Origin: Thalassotalea loyana
GTDB lineage: Bacteria > Pseudomonadota > Gammaproteobacteria > Enterobacterales > Alteromonadaceae
Reading direction: 5' to 3'
Assembly: GCF_030161435.1 (NCBI RefSeq)
Contig: NZ_BSSV01000001.1
Coordinates: 310,001-374,000, forward strand
Length of the DNA stretch: 64,000 nt
Position 1 is the stretch's first letter. Every line of letters begins with the position of its first letter. This document shows, in pieces, positions 48,068 to 55,492 of the stretch. A model generated the notes under the pieces. The model had not been told where the DNA came from and did no database searches. It saw nothing but the letters and a program-made list of their open reading frames with translations. Both the position numbers and the translations under genes were made by a program.

Positions 48068-48725
48068 AACATATGATTATGACTTATGGTCAATGGTGAT
48101 ACTGAACTCAGCAATTTTTATCTTTTTTGCCTTTAGTTTTGTCAAACCAAAAACATCAACTGATTGGAGAAGTCTAAGCGCGTTCTCTGCCTTTATTGTT
48201 GCCCTATTTACTGAAATGTATGGCTTTCCTTTAACTATCTATTTTCTGTCGGGGTGGCTGACGGAGACCTATCCAGAAGTAAATTTCTTTGCGCATGAAA
48301 ATGGGCATTTATTACATACTTTCTTTGGATTTCAAGGTGATGCCCATTGGGACCCATTTCATATAGTGAGTATGGTGTTAATTGTTGCAGGTTTCTTTAT
48401 GTTGTCTTCAGCATGGAATGTATTGCATCACGCGCAAAAACATCATCAATTGGCTACAACTGGATGGTATGCAAGGTGTCGCCACCCACAGTATGTAGCT
48501 TTCATTCTAATCATGTTCGGCTTTTTATTGCAGTGGCCGACAATCCCAACACTTGCGATGTTTCCGATCTTAGTCGTTGTTTACGTCAAGCTAGCGAAAC
48601 GCGAAGAAGCACAAGCGATTGCTGAGTTTGGTTCGGAGTACCACAGGTATATGGAATCGACACCAAGTTGGATCCCAAATTTTAATAAAAGTGTAGAAGG
48701 TAAAAATCATGAAAACGTTAACTAA
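48060..48725 (+). CDS. Isoprenylcysteine carboxyl methyltransferase (ICMT/PEMT)-family membrane protein
   Basis: 221 aa from the ATG at 48060 (AAGGAGAGCAG just upstream), overlapping the DUF2933 gene by 8 bases. Five or so TM helices. The ICMT-type SAM-binding region is seen in GWYARCRHPQYVAFILIMFG and the final KREEAQAIAEFGSEYHRYME. Members of this family are frequent in bacterial metal-resistance loci, but the methylated substrate is unknown. The next gene starts 17 bases before its stop. Confidence 0.83.
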   Translation: MNETYDYDLWSMVILNSAIFIFFAFSFVKPKTSTDWRSLSAFSAFIVALFTEMYGFPLTIYFLSGWLTETYPEVNFFAHENGHLLHTFFGFQGDAHWDPFHIVSMVLIVAGFFMLSSAWNVLHHAQKHHQLATTGWYARCRHPQYVAFILIMFGFLLQWPTIPTLAMFPILVVVYVKLAKREEAQAIAEFGSEYHRYMESTPSWIPNFNKSVEGKNHENVN

Positions 48726-49131
48726 ATCAATTTTATTTATTAGTTCACTACTTATAACCACTAGCTCATTTGCCCAAAACAATGAGCATAAGCATGAAGG
48801 TGCGGAAAAATCGGATATGCATCAAGGCATGGCAATGTCGCATGAGGATATGGGCAAAATGCATACAAAAATGAAGGAAATGAAAGAGGAAGTCCATGCC
48901 ATCAAAGCTGAAAAAGATCCTGAAAAGCAAAAGCAGATGATGGCTGAACATCACCGCTCAATGATGAAGATGATGCAATCCATGCACAAAAACATGGAAG
49001 CAATGCCAATGCATAAGCAAATCAAGATGGCTGAACATCATCTGGAAATGATGGAAAACATGATGCCACAAATGAAAGACAAAATGGCAGAAATGAAAGA
49101 TAGCAATCAACAACATTCACACAAACATTAG
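48709..49131 (+). CDS. Exported Met/His-rich helical protein
   Basis: 140 aa. Signal peptide ends SSFAQNN. The mature part is almost entirely helical, with Met and His at regular spacing (MHQGMAMSHEDMGKMH, MMKMMQSMHKNMEAMPMH) and a His tail HSHKH. The composition suits Cu(I)/Ag(I) binding by clustered Met and His. There is no recognised domain; it may act as a periplasmic metal sponge. Confidence 0.82.
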   Translation: MKTLTKSILFISSLLITTSSFAQNNEHKHEGAEKSDMHQGMAMSHEDMGKMHTKMKEMKEEVHAIKAEKDPEKQKQMMAEHHRSMMKMMQSMHKNMEAMPMHKQIKMAEHHLEMMENMMPQMKDKMAEMKDSNQQHSHKH

Positions 49132-49141
49132 GAGATAAATT

Positions 49142-49513
49142 ATGAGTGATTTAGATCATAGAGTAGGCGTTAGAGAGCAAAACTTAGTTGTTCGAAACTT
49201 AAAGCTAAGCAATGTTACAGATGAGAATTGTGATCAATTAATAGCAGAAATTGATGAAATATTTGGTATTGATGAAGTGAGTTACAACATCAAGGAAGGT
49301 GAAATTCACCTTGCTTATGACGCTACCAATATTGACCTTGATGGTATTGAAGAAGTTATTCGCAAGCATGGTGCCGATGTTCATGATGATTGGTGGACAC
49401 ATACCAAAGAAAGCTACTACAAATTTGTTGATCAGAATGTTAAAGACAACGCTGCTCATAAGCCGTGGAGTTGTCACAAAGTTCCTCCGGGTGCAAGTCG
49501 GAAAAATAAGTAA
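49142..49513 (+). CDS. HMA-like ferredoxin-fold protein without CxxC
   Basis: 123 aa, cytoplasmic. Residues 12-80 follow a beta-alpha-beta-beta-alpha-beta pattern (LVVRNLKL, helix, VSYNIKEGEIHLAY, helix, GADVHDDWW) like an HMA domain, but the CxxC metal site is absent. Cys30 (DENCDQL) and the C-terminal SCHKVP plus nearby His residues are possible ligands. AGGAGA precedes the ATG. Possibly a copper chaperone variant; no characterised homologue recognised. Confidence 0.7.
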   Translation: MSDLDHRVGVREQNLVVRNLKLSNVTDENCDQLIAEIDEIFGIDEVSYNIKEGEIHLAYDATNIDLDGIEEVIRKHGADVHDDWWTHTKESYYKFVDQNVKDNAAHKPWSCHKVPPGASRKNK

Positions 49514-49557
49514 GCTTCCAAAGAGCTTGCTCAGTTAATAAGTTAGATGAGGAAAAA

Positions 49558-49911
49558 ATGATGAAAACATCAAATATTAAAATCCTTCTGTTATTTGTGT
49601 TCGGTATCTTTTTAGCGGGTTGTTCCAATACTGCCTTTTATCATAAAAATATGATGAGGGGCCAAGTTGTTGAGCAATCTACGGATAGAACTCTGATTTG
49701 TATTGGTGCTAAACATGGCGCAGAGGTTGGACAAAAATACAATGTTATTCGATTTCATAATGTTATTGCGCCCAGTGAAGGTGATGAACCGTACACTATT
49801 GAAAAAGTAGGAACGGTACAAATTACTAAGATCGTAAATGATCACTTCGCGACGGTGAAATTACTATCAGGTGACATTGCGGCGAAAGATATGGTAGAGC
49901 TTGAAAAGTAA
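49558..49911 (+). CDS. Small lipoprotein in the copper cluster
   Basis: 117 aa with a lipobox LAGC (about residues 19-22), so it is probably lipid-anchored. The mature part is beta-rich (GQVVEQSTDRTLICIGAKHG, KYNVIRFHNV, VGTVQITKIVNDHFATVKLLSGD), resembling small SH3- or OB-like domains. It has no metal motif apart from a few His residues. GGAAAAA upstream; ATG at 49558 or 49561. Confidence 0.72.
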   Translation: MMKTSNIKILLLFVFGIFLAGCSNTAFYHKNMMRGQVVEQSTDRTLICIGAKHGAEVGQKYNVIRFHNVIAPSEGDEPYTIEKVGTVQITKIVNDHFATVKLLSGDIAAKDMVELEK

Positions 49912-49915
49912 TAAA

Positions 49916-49935
49916 GTGGTGGCGAAAGCCACCAC
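49916..49935 (+). repeat. Strong hairpin with GAAA tetraloop
   Basis: GTGGTGGC (49916-49923) and GCCACCAC (49928-49935) form a perfect 8-bp GC-rich stem closed by a GNRA tetraloop, without a following U-tract. It lies just after the lipoprotein stop and before the ribosome binding site of the DUF5676 remnant, so an mRNA-stabilising or attenuating role is likelier than full termination. Confidence 0.7.
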
Positions 49936-49947
49936 AGGAGAGTGATG

Positions 49948-50096
49948 ATGAAACTTAACGAAAAAGCTTTAGCGTTGGCTTGTGCAGCCGCCTTTGGCAT
50001 TGTTTGGTTTGTTCAATAATGGTAATGGTGCTGCCTGATATGATGCCTAGTATGACGGGCAACATGTTGCATATTGACTGGAAAATTCTGAGCTGA
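49948..50096 (+). pseudogene. DUF5676 family membrane protein, frameshifted and 3' truncated
   Basis: An ATG behind AGGAGAG opens MKLNEKALALACAAAFGIVWFVQ and then stops at 50017-50019. From 50019, two bases out of phase, the frame MVMVLPDMMPSMTGNMLHID continues the family pattern up to a TGA at 50094. The first TM helix and the M-T-G-N-M-x-H loop are those of DUF5676 proteins common in copper clusters, but the second half (the remaining TM helices) is missing. The break coincides with the start of the 50,100 gene copy, so it marks the right edge of the metal module. Confidence 0.7.
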
Positions 50097-50099
50097 CAG

Positions 50100-50444
50100 T
50101 TGTCCTTTATAGGAGCAAGGAGTGCTTACATACTCTCGGTCTATGACTATAAAGAATTTGAAAAATCATTAATTGGGGAGTTTTTATCCGGTGTTGTTAT
50201 AGATGATGAAACTTTTAGATTTCGCTCTTTCGAACAAATGGTGACTTCTCAAGTTGTGACTAAAACTATGGTTGAAGGGGAACTAGAAGTCCTAACTCAT
50301 AATGGAAGCTTTTATGTGATTGATGCTAAGCATAAATTGTTTAAAATTTCGCTTGCCGAACTTAAAATTATGAGAGCTGGTTCGTACTCACCGGAGCGTA
50401 TACTAGAAATCAGAGGGCACCTAAAAACTTGGATTAAACAATAG
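50100..50444 (+). CDS. Right copy of the small gene at 11,274, original start missing (possible pseudogene)
   Basis: 114 codons if a TTG at 50100 is used; no ATG and no ribosome binding site precede it. Homology with the 11,274 gene begins exactly at GCTTACATACTCTCGG (50,124). Just before it stands AAGGAGT, the same as the ribosome binding site region of the 11,274 gene, where about 28 further bases including the ATG lie between AAGGAGT and GCTTAC. So the start codon region appears deleted. The rest of the frame is intact to its stop, without frameshifts, suggesting recent damage or use of the TTG. Confidence 0.55.
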   Translation: MSFIGARSAYILSVYDYKEFEKSLIGEFLSGVVIDDETFRFRSFEQMVTSQVVTKTMVEGELEVLTHNGSFYVIDAKHKLFKISLAELKIMRAGSYSPERILEIRGHLKTWIKQ

Positions 50445-50451
50445 TGGGATT

Positions 50452-50474
50452 AAGATCAAAATCTTTTATTTTTT
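50452..50474 (+). terminator. Weak candidate terminator before the acyl-ligase operon
   Basis: AAGAT (50452-50456) and ATCTT (50461-50465) with a CAAA loop are followed by TTATTTTTT. The stem is only 5 bp, but the U-tract is good and the position (8 bases after the stop codon) is right. Confidence 0.35.
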
Positions 50475-50488
50475 AAGTTTATCTTAAG
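50472..50488 (+). promoter_or_regulatory. PmrA/QseB-type response-regulator box upstream of the biosynthetic operon
   Basis: TTTAAG (50472-50477), five bases, then CTTAAG (50483-50488): an exact match to the published PmrA consensus of two YTTAAK half-sites 5 bp apart. TATAGT at 50499-50504 can serve as -10, which places the box over the -35 region, as in PmrA-activated promoters. The first gene starts at 50536. The operon encodes its own OmpR-family regulator at 54,833, so autoregulation is likely. Confidence 0.65.
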
Positions 50489-50535
50489 GAAGCCTATTTA
50501 TAGTCAAGCTATTAGCAGTTGAAATAGATTTACAA

Positions 50536-51222
50536 ATGCAAAATTTAGCTCAGACTTCATCAATGCTCGCTCCTGTAAAAAGCAAGGAACACGTTCCCTT
50601 CGACATGGGTGTTTGTTTTTTTAGCAATGCTAAAAAAAGGGAAGAAATATCAACTTTTATTCGTGATGGTTACAAAAAAGCTTTTAACGCTGATATATCT
50701 GTCACCATGCCAGCGTTGCTTTATATAGAGGATAAAAATTTAAAAGCCGCCTTGGGCATGAGAGGTGGTAAAGAGACTTTCTTTGTTCAGCAATACCTTG
50801 ATAAACCAATCATAGAGTGCGTTAAAGATCACTTACCTGAAGTTTATGTTGAGCAGCTTGTTGAAATTGGCAGTTTGTATAGCAACTCAAATCGATTCAC
50901 TATTCCGTTATTTATGGTGACCGCAGTCACTTCATATTTGTTGGGCAAGAAAGCACTTATTTTGTGCGGTACTGAGCATGTACTTGATTTGCTGACTAAA
51001 TCAGGCGTTGAGTTCTATAAAATAGCCGATGCTAAAGAAAGTTGTTTACAAGAAAGCACCGATAATTGGGGCACTTACTATCAAACAAATCCGCAAGTAG
51101 TGTCAGTATCACTAGAAGCGGTTATGGCCCTAATTGAAGAAAACAAGTTCTACAAAAAGTTGTTTCACCGTCTTGCCGGGAAAATAGAAGTTACCTGTTT
51201 AAAAATGGCAGGTAAATTATGA
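50536..51222 (+). CDS. Thermostable hemolysin family protein (LuxI/GNAT-like acyltransferase fold)
   Basis: 228 aa, no signal peptide. It matches the thermostable hemolysin (delta-VPH) family by pattern: a central AALGMRGGKETFFVQQYLD, then VEQLVEIGSLYS (Glu110), then a Rossmann-like ALILCGTEHVLDLLTKSGVEFYKI. These segments parallel those of AHL synthases (G-x-R; E-[IV]-S-R-F; the late E-x-L-L-x-x-x-G), so an N- or O-acyltransferase activity is more plausible than lysis (inference). No good ribosome binding site precedes the ATG. It overlaps the acyl-ligase gene by 4 bases and is the first gene of the operon. Confidence 0.8.
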   Translation: MQNLAQTSSMLAPVKSKEHVPFDMGVCFFSNAKKREEISTFIRDGYKKAFNADISVTMPALLYIEDKNLKAALGMRGGKETFFVQQYLDKPIIECVKDHLPEVYVEQLVEIGSLYSNSNRFTIPLFMVTAVTSYLLGKKALILCGTEHVLDLLTKSGVEFYKIADAKESCLQESTDNWGTYYQTNPQVVSVSLEAVMALIEENKFYKKLFHRLAGKIEVTCLKMAGKL

Positions 51223-52685
51223 TCTTGAAAGCGATATTTCAAAATGACCCAAATAGTATTGCCATCGAAACACAAAGTAATACCGTTAGCTATGAAGAAT
51301 TATTCAGCCAAGTTGAACGTGTTTACTATTGGTTAGTTGAGCATAACGTCAATGTTTTAGTTTTGGAAAGTGACAATGTCCCTGAGTGGGTGTATATCGA
51401 CTTAGCGTGCCAAAAAGCAGGTGTGGTGTTTGTTCCAGTTCCTTCGTTTTTCTCGAAGTCTCAGGTTGATAGTGTTATTGCTCGTGTTGAACCAGACGTA
51501 ATAATTCAACCCGTAGACAATTCAACACTTTGGGAAACGTTTATTTTTCCTATATATCAGTTTTCGAAATTTAAGCACTCGAATAAAAATAGTATGCCAA
51601 AAGGCACGAGCAAAGTGACCTTTACTTCTGGCTCTACAGGACAACCTAAAGGTGTATGTTTAAGTATTGAGAATCAATTTAAAGTCGCAAACTCGCTAGT
51701 CAAAAGAATTGGCCTTAAACAGCCTAAGCACTTTTGCTTACTTTCATTTTCCACACTACTTGAAAATATTGCAGGCATCTACGCTCCTCTGATGGCTGGA
51801 GGAACAATTTGTATTTATTCCGATAACGAAAGAGGCTTTAACGGTTCTTCGATTACTTCACCAGATGTTTTGTTAAATACAATTTCAAGTGTTAAACCCG
51901 AAACAATTATCCTAGTACCTGAATTACTTCAGTTTCTGTTACATGCGAATAGCAGTGGTTGGCAACTACCAGATTCGTTCAAATTTATGGCGGTAGGCGG
52001 TAGTCGAGTTGCTCCCTCGCTTCTAGCTAAAGCGACAACAAGCGGCTTTCCTGTTTTTCAAGGTTATGGCTTATCAGAATGCGCGTCGGTAGTTGCATTA
52101 AATAGCAGTGAAGCAATCAATGATTTTTCAGCAGGTGAAGCTTTACCTCACTTATCAGTAGAGGTTATTAACGGCGAATTAGTGGTTAAGGGCAATGCAT
52201 TTCTAGGATATTTAGGGTTGCCTGAAACTTGGTATCAACAAAGCGTCAGAACAGGTGATATAGCATCTATTACTAACGGTCGTGTTGAAATTAATGGCCG
52301 TAAATCAAATTTATTGATTAATTCTTTTGGCCGAAATATCTCGCCAGAGTGGGTTGAATCAGAGCTATTAGGGACTAATGCTTTTTCTCAAGTCGTGGTA
52401 TTTGGTGATGCACAGCCCTCACTCGTTGCTCTTGTATCTCCAATCAATAGAGAGCTTACAAATGAGTTTATAGCCACAGTAATTAATAAAGTAAACCAAT
52501 CACTTCCAGATTATGCACGTATTAAACACTTTCATACGCTGGAGCAACCTCTTTCAATAGAAAGTGGGCAGCTAACATCGAATGGCCGCCCGAAACGAAA
52601 TCAAATCTTAAACAACTTTTCCCAAGAAATGGCGGCGTTGTATCGCCAAAGCAGTGAGAAGGAAATTAACCATGAAATTATTTGA
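51219..52685 (+). CDS. AMP-binding acyl-CoA/acyl-AMP ligase
   Basis: 488 aa, ANL superfamily. The P-loop-like motif is TFTSGSTGQPKG (residues 134-145), the A5 motif YGLSECAS (283-290), A7 TGDIA (346-350) and the A10 catalytic Lys459 in SNGRPKRNQ. The core is complete though slightly shorter than typical acyl-CoA synthetases. It activates a carboxylic acid, probably a fatty acid, as an adenylate, most likely as acyl donor for the hemolysin-like acyltransferase or substrate for the oxidase encoded next. Coupled on both sides (ATGA overlap; 14-base overlap downstream). Confidence 0.88.
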   Translation: MILKAIFQNDPNSIAIETQSNTVSYEELFSQVERVYYWLVEHNVNVLVLESDNVPEWVYIDLACQKAGVVFVPVPSFFSKSQVDSVIARVEPDVIIQPVDNSTLWETFIFPIYQFSKFKHSNKNSMPKGTSKVTFTSGSTGQPKGVCLSIENQFKVANSLVKRIGLKQPKHFCLLSFSTLLENIAGIYAPLMAGGTICIYSDNERGFNGSSITSPDVLLNTISSVKPETIILVPELLQFLLHANSSGWQLPDSFKFMAVGGSRVAPSLLAKATTSGFPVFQGYGLSECASVVALNSSEAINDFSAGEALPHLSVEVINGELVVKGNAFLGYLGLPETWYQQSVRTGDIASITNGRVEINGRKSNLLINSFGRNISPEWVESELLGTNAFSQVVVFGDAQPSLVALVSPINRELTNEFIATVINKVNQSLPDYARIKHFHTLEQPLSIESGQLTSNGRPKRNQILNNFSQEMAALYRQSSEKEINHEII

Positions 52686-53355
52686 AAGATTACAAACAGA
52701 AACCGCGAATGAGCGCAATTATCTTACTTCTTCACCAATTATCAAGCGCTGCTTTGAAGGTGAAATATCAGTAGAAGATTATGTGAAATTTTTAAGTCAA
52801 GCATATCATCATGTAAAACACACTGTACCTTTATTGATGAATGTTGGTGCGAAGTTGCCAGAGTCCAAGGAGTGGTTAAGAGAAGCGGTTGCGGAATATA
52901 TTGAAGAGGAACTAGGTCATCAAGAGTGGATTTTAAACGATATTGCCGCATGTGGATTTGATAAAGAAATCGTCCGTCACAGCAAGCCAAACTTTAATAC
53001 TGAGTTAATGGTTTCTTATGCCTATGACGCGGTTAATCGAGTATCACCACTTATGTTCTTCGGCATGGTACATGTGCTTGAAGGGACGAGTATTGCTTTA
53101 GCCGATAATGCCGCAGACGTTATTAAAGGCAAATTGCAATTACCCCAAAATGCTTTTTCATACTTAAGGTCGCATGGCGCACTGGATATAGATCATGTCA
53201 AATTTTTTGAAAATTTGATGGATAAGATCACCGATAAAAGTGAACAAGATATCATTGTCGAAAGTGCGAAACACTTTTATGTCTTATATGCCAATATTTT
53301 TAGAAGTTTAGACAGTTCTGGAAATATTAGCGAGGAGGCATCTCATGCAGCATAA
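52672..53355 (+). CDS. Haem-oxygenase-like diiron oxidase (iron-containing redox enzyme family)
   Basis: 227 aa from the ATG at 52672 (GAGAAGGAA upstream). All-helical TenA/CADD-like fold. Metal ligand candidates: Glu78-80 with His83 (YIEEELGHQEW), Glu137 (VLEGTS), and His168, Asp172, His175 (HGALDIDH). The H-x3-D-x2-H triad and the E-x-x-x-H helix match the diiron site of CADD and UndA, enzymes that cleave or oxidise small-molecule and fatty-acid substrates with O2. With an acyl ligase next to it, a lipid or acyl-amino-acid substrate is likely (inference). Confidence 0.82.
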   Translation: MKLFERLQTETANERNYLTSSPIIKRCFEGEISVEDYVKFLSQAYHHVKHTVPLLMNVGAKLPESKEWLREAVAEYIEEELGHQEWILNDIAACGFDKEIVRHSKPNFNTELMVSYAYDAVNRVSPLMFFGMVHVLEGTSIALADNAADVIKGKLQLPQNAFSYLRSHGALDIDHVKFFENLMDKITDKSEQDIIVESAKHFYVLYANIFRSLDSSGNISEEASHAA

Positions 53356-54133
53356 ACATGTATGCCTGCTTACTGGTGCTACGGGAGGCATTGGTCAAGC
53401 GATAGCTCACTTGTTTGATGCTCAGGGCTTTCAACTCATTTTACACGGTAGAAATGAAATGAAACTTGAGGCATTGCAAAAGTCATTAAACGGAAATCAT
53501 CATATTATCTGCGGCGACTTAAATGATGCTGAGGTTCGCTGTGTACTTATTGACGAGGCTTTTGCAGATTTAGAACACCAGCCGACAATGCTGATTAACA
53601 ATGCTGGAATTTCGCAATTTAGAAGTATTGCAGAAGTGAGTTGTAATGACATCGAATCACTCATTAGCACGAATTTGATCGCAACAATTGATTTTACTCG
53701 TCTATTTTTGGGTCGTGTAAAGCAAGCTAGCACAATTGTTAATGTTGGCTCTGCATTTGGGGCTATTGGATATCCGGGCTATTCACTTTATTGCGCCAGT
53801 AAATTTGGCTTAAGGGGCTTTACAGAAGCCTTAATGCGAGAGTTAGCTAATAGCGAGCATAGGGTTTGTTATTTTGCTCCACGGGCGACGAACACTTCAA
53901 TTAATTCAACAAGCGTTCAGCAAATGAACAGTGAACTGGGTAATCATTCAGACTCTACAGAATTTGTCGCGCAAGAATTATTAAAACTCATCAACAGTAA
54001 AAGTGTTCGTAAAACAGTTGGTTGGCCTGAAAAGTTTTTCGCACGAATCAATGGGGTGTTCCCCGAAATTGTTGATAAGTCAATTAGTAAACAAACGAAA
54101 GAAATTCTAACCTTCGCAAGAGGAGAGCAATAA
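53345..54133 (+). CDS. Short-chain dehydrogenase/reductase
   Basis: 262 aa, classical SDR. Cofactor motif TGATGGIG (10-17), NNAG (85-88), and catalytic Ser136, Tyr149 and Lys153 (YCASK). GGAGG 6 bases before the ATG lies inside the end of the previous gene (11-base overlap). It presumably reduces or oxidises an intermediate from the ligase/oxidase pathway. Substrate unknown. Confidence 0.88.
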   Translation: MQHKHVCLLTGATGGIGQAIAHLFDAQGFQLILHGRNEMKLEALQKSLNGNHHIICGDLNDAEVRCVLIDEAFADLEHQPTMLINNAGISQFRSIAEVSCNDIESLISTNLIATIDFTRLFLGRVKQASTIVNVGSAFGAIGYPGYSLYCASKFGLRGFTEALMRELANSEHRVCYFAPRATNTSINSTSVQQMNSELGNHSDSTEFVAQELLKLINSKSVRKTVGWPEKFFARINGVFPEIVDKSISKQTKEILTFARGEQ

Positions 54134-54789
54134 TGAAGTACATTAAACGTTTTTTAGCACTGAGCGCTATTTACTTTTCAGCATCTGTAATGGCTGATAC
54201 TCCAAATGAATTTGATGATGCATTGTTAAAATTGCAGCAATCTTGGGCATCTGTCAATTATGAGTATGATGGTAAAGAGCAAGAGGAAGTATTTGAAAAA
54301 CTGAATTTAGAAGCAGAGCAACTTACGTTAAATTACCCTGAAAAAGCCGAAGCATGGGTATGGAAAGGCATTGTAGAATCTAGCTATGCTGGGGCAAAAG
54401 GCGGTTTAGGAGCGCTTTCTTTAGCTAAAGCGGCGAAAAAATCGCTAGAAAAGGCACTTGAAATAGATGAGCAAGCACTGATGGGGTCAGCCTATACTAG
54501 TTTAGGCACGCTTTATCATAAGGTGCCCGGCTGGCCTATTGGTTTTGGTGATGATGATGACGCTAAAGTAATGCTAAATAAGGCATTGGCTATCAATCCA
54601 GACGGGATCGATCCAAATTATTTTTATGGCGAGTACTTATATGACGAAAAAGACTATAAGCAAGCGCTAGTTTATCTAGAGAAGGCAAAGCAAGCCACGC
54701 CACGTGATACTAGACCATTGGCTGATAAATATCGCCATGAAGAAATTGAACTATTACTTGCTAAAGTGAACAAAAAACTGAAAAGATAG
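54133..54789 (+). CDS. Exported TPR protein (TatT-like)
   Basis: 218 aa. Signal peptide ends SVMADTPN. Helical TPR-like repeats throughout; the segment GTLYHKVPGWPIGFGDDDDA and INPDGIDPNYFYGEYLYDEKDY resemble the periplasmic TRAP-associated TatT (T-component) family. Its ATG overlaps the SDR stop by one base. As the only periplasmic member of the biosynthetic part, it could bind the product or help its export (speculative). Confidence 0.78.
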   Translation: MKYIKRFLALSAIYFSASVMADTPNEFDDALLKLQQSWASVNYEYDGKEQEEVFEKLNLEAEQLTLNYPEKAEAWVWKGIVESSYAGAKGGLGALSLAKAAKKSLEKALEIDEQALMGSAYTSLGTLYHKVPGWPIGFGDDDDAKVMLNKALAINPDGIDPNYFYGEYLYDEKDYKQALVYLEKAKQATPRDTRPLADKYRHEEIELLLAKVNKKLKR

Positions 54790-54832
54790 CAAAAGCATAG
54801 AGATATGGCTTGTTTACAAGAAAAGAGGTTTG

Positions 54833-55492
54833 ATGAGATTACTGTTAGTCGAAGACGATAATCAATTAGCTGACGGGTTAAAAGAGTCTTTGAGACATGA
54901 AGGCTATAGTATTGATCATGTCTCAAATGGCTCTGCTGCCATCACCGCAAACAAAACTAATCCATACGATTGCGTAGTACTTGATCTTGGCTTGCCCGAT
55001 ATTGATGGTCTTGACGTGCTCAAATCGTTGAAAAAATCTAGAGAAGCAACTCCTGTATTAATTTTAACAGCTAGAGATGGTGTAGAGAGCAAAGTAGCGG
55101 GATTAGATTTGGGAGCAGATGATTATCTCGCTAAACCATTTAGTATGCCAGAACTATTAGCAAGGTTAAGAGTTATTGAGCGCAGAGCTGGAACGCATAC
55201 CTCTTCGATTATCTCTCATAAAACAGTATCACTTGATACGCAATCACATACGATTGAAGTTGAGAACGAACAAATAGGTTTTTCGCGTCGAGAGTACATG
55301 ATCGTCAAATCATTAATGGAAAATATTGGTCGAATACAATCTAAAGAGCAACTCGAAAATAAGCTTTACGAATGGGGGGAGGAAGTTGCCTCAAATACCA
55401 TTGAAGTTCACATCAGCAATGTGAGAAAAAAGTTACCGCCGGAATTTATAAAAACGGTTCGTGGTGTCGGTTATGTCGTGAGTAAAAGTTAA
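54833..55492 (+). CDS. OmpR-family response regulator (QseB/PmrA type)
   Basis: 219 aa from the ATG at 54833 (AAGAGG upstream; a TTG one codon earlier is possible). Receiver domain with acidic pocket Glu7-Asp8-Asp9, phosphoacceptor Asp51 and Lys101. C-terminal winged helix of OmpR type (FSRREYMIVKSLMEN, then NTIEVHISNVRKKL and TVRGVGYVV). It is directly followed by the kinase gene with no gap. The PmrA-like box at 50,472 is its probable site. Confidence 0.93.
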   Translation: MRLLLVEDDNQLADGLKESLRHEGYSIDHVSNGSAAITANKTNPYDCVVLDLGLPDIDGLDVLKSLKKSREATPVLILTARDGVESKVAGLDLGADDYLAKPFSMPELLARLRVIERRAGTHTSSIISHKTVSLDTQSHTIEVENEQIGFSRREYMIVKSLMENIGRIQSKEQLENKLYEWGEEVASNTIEVHISNVRKKLPPEFIKTVRGVGYVVSKS

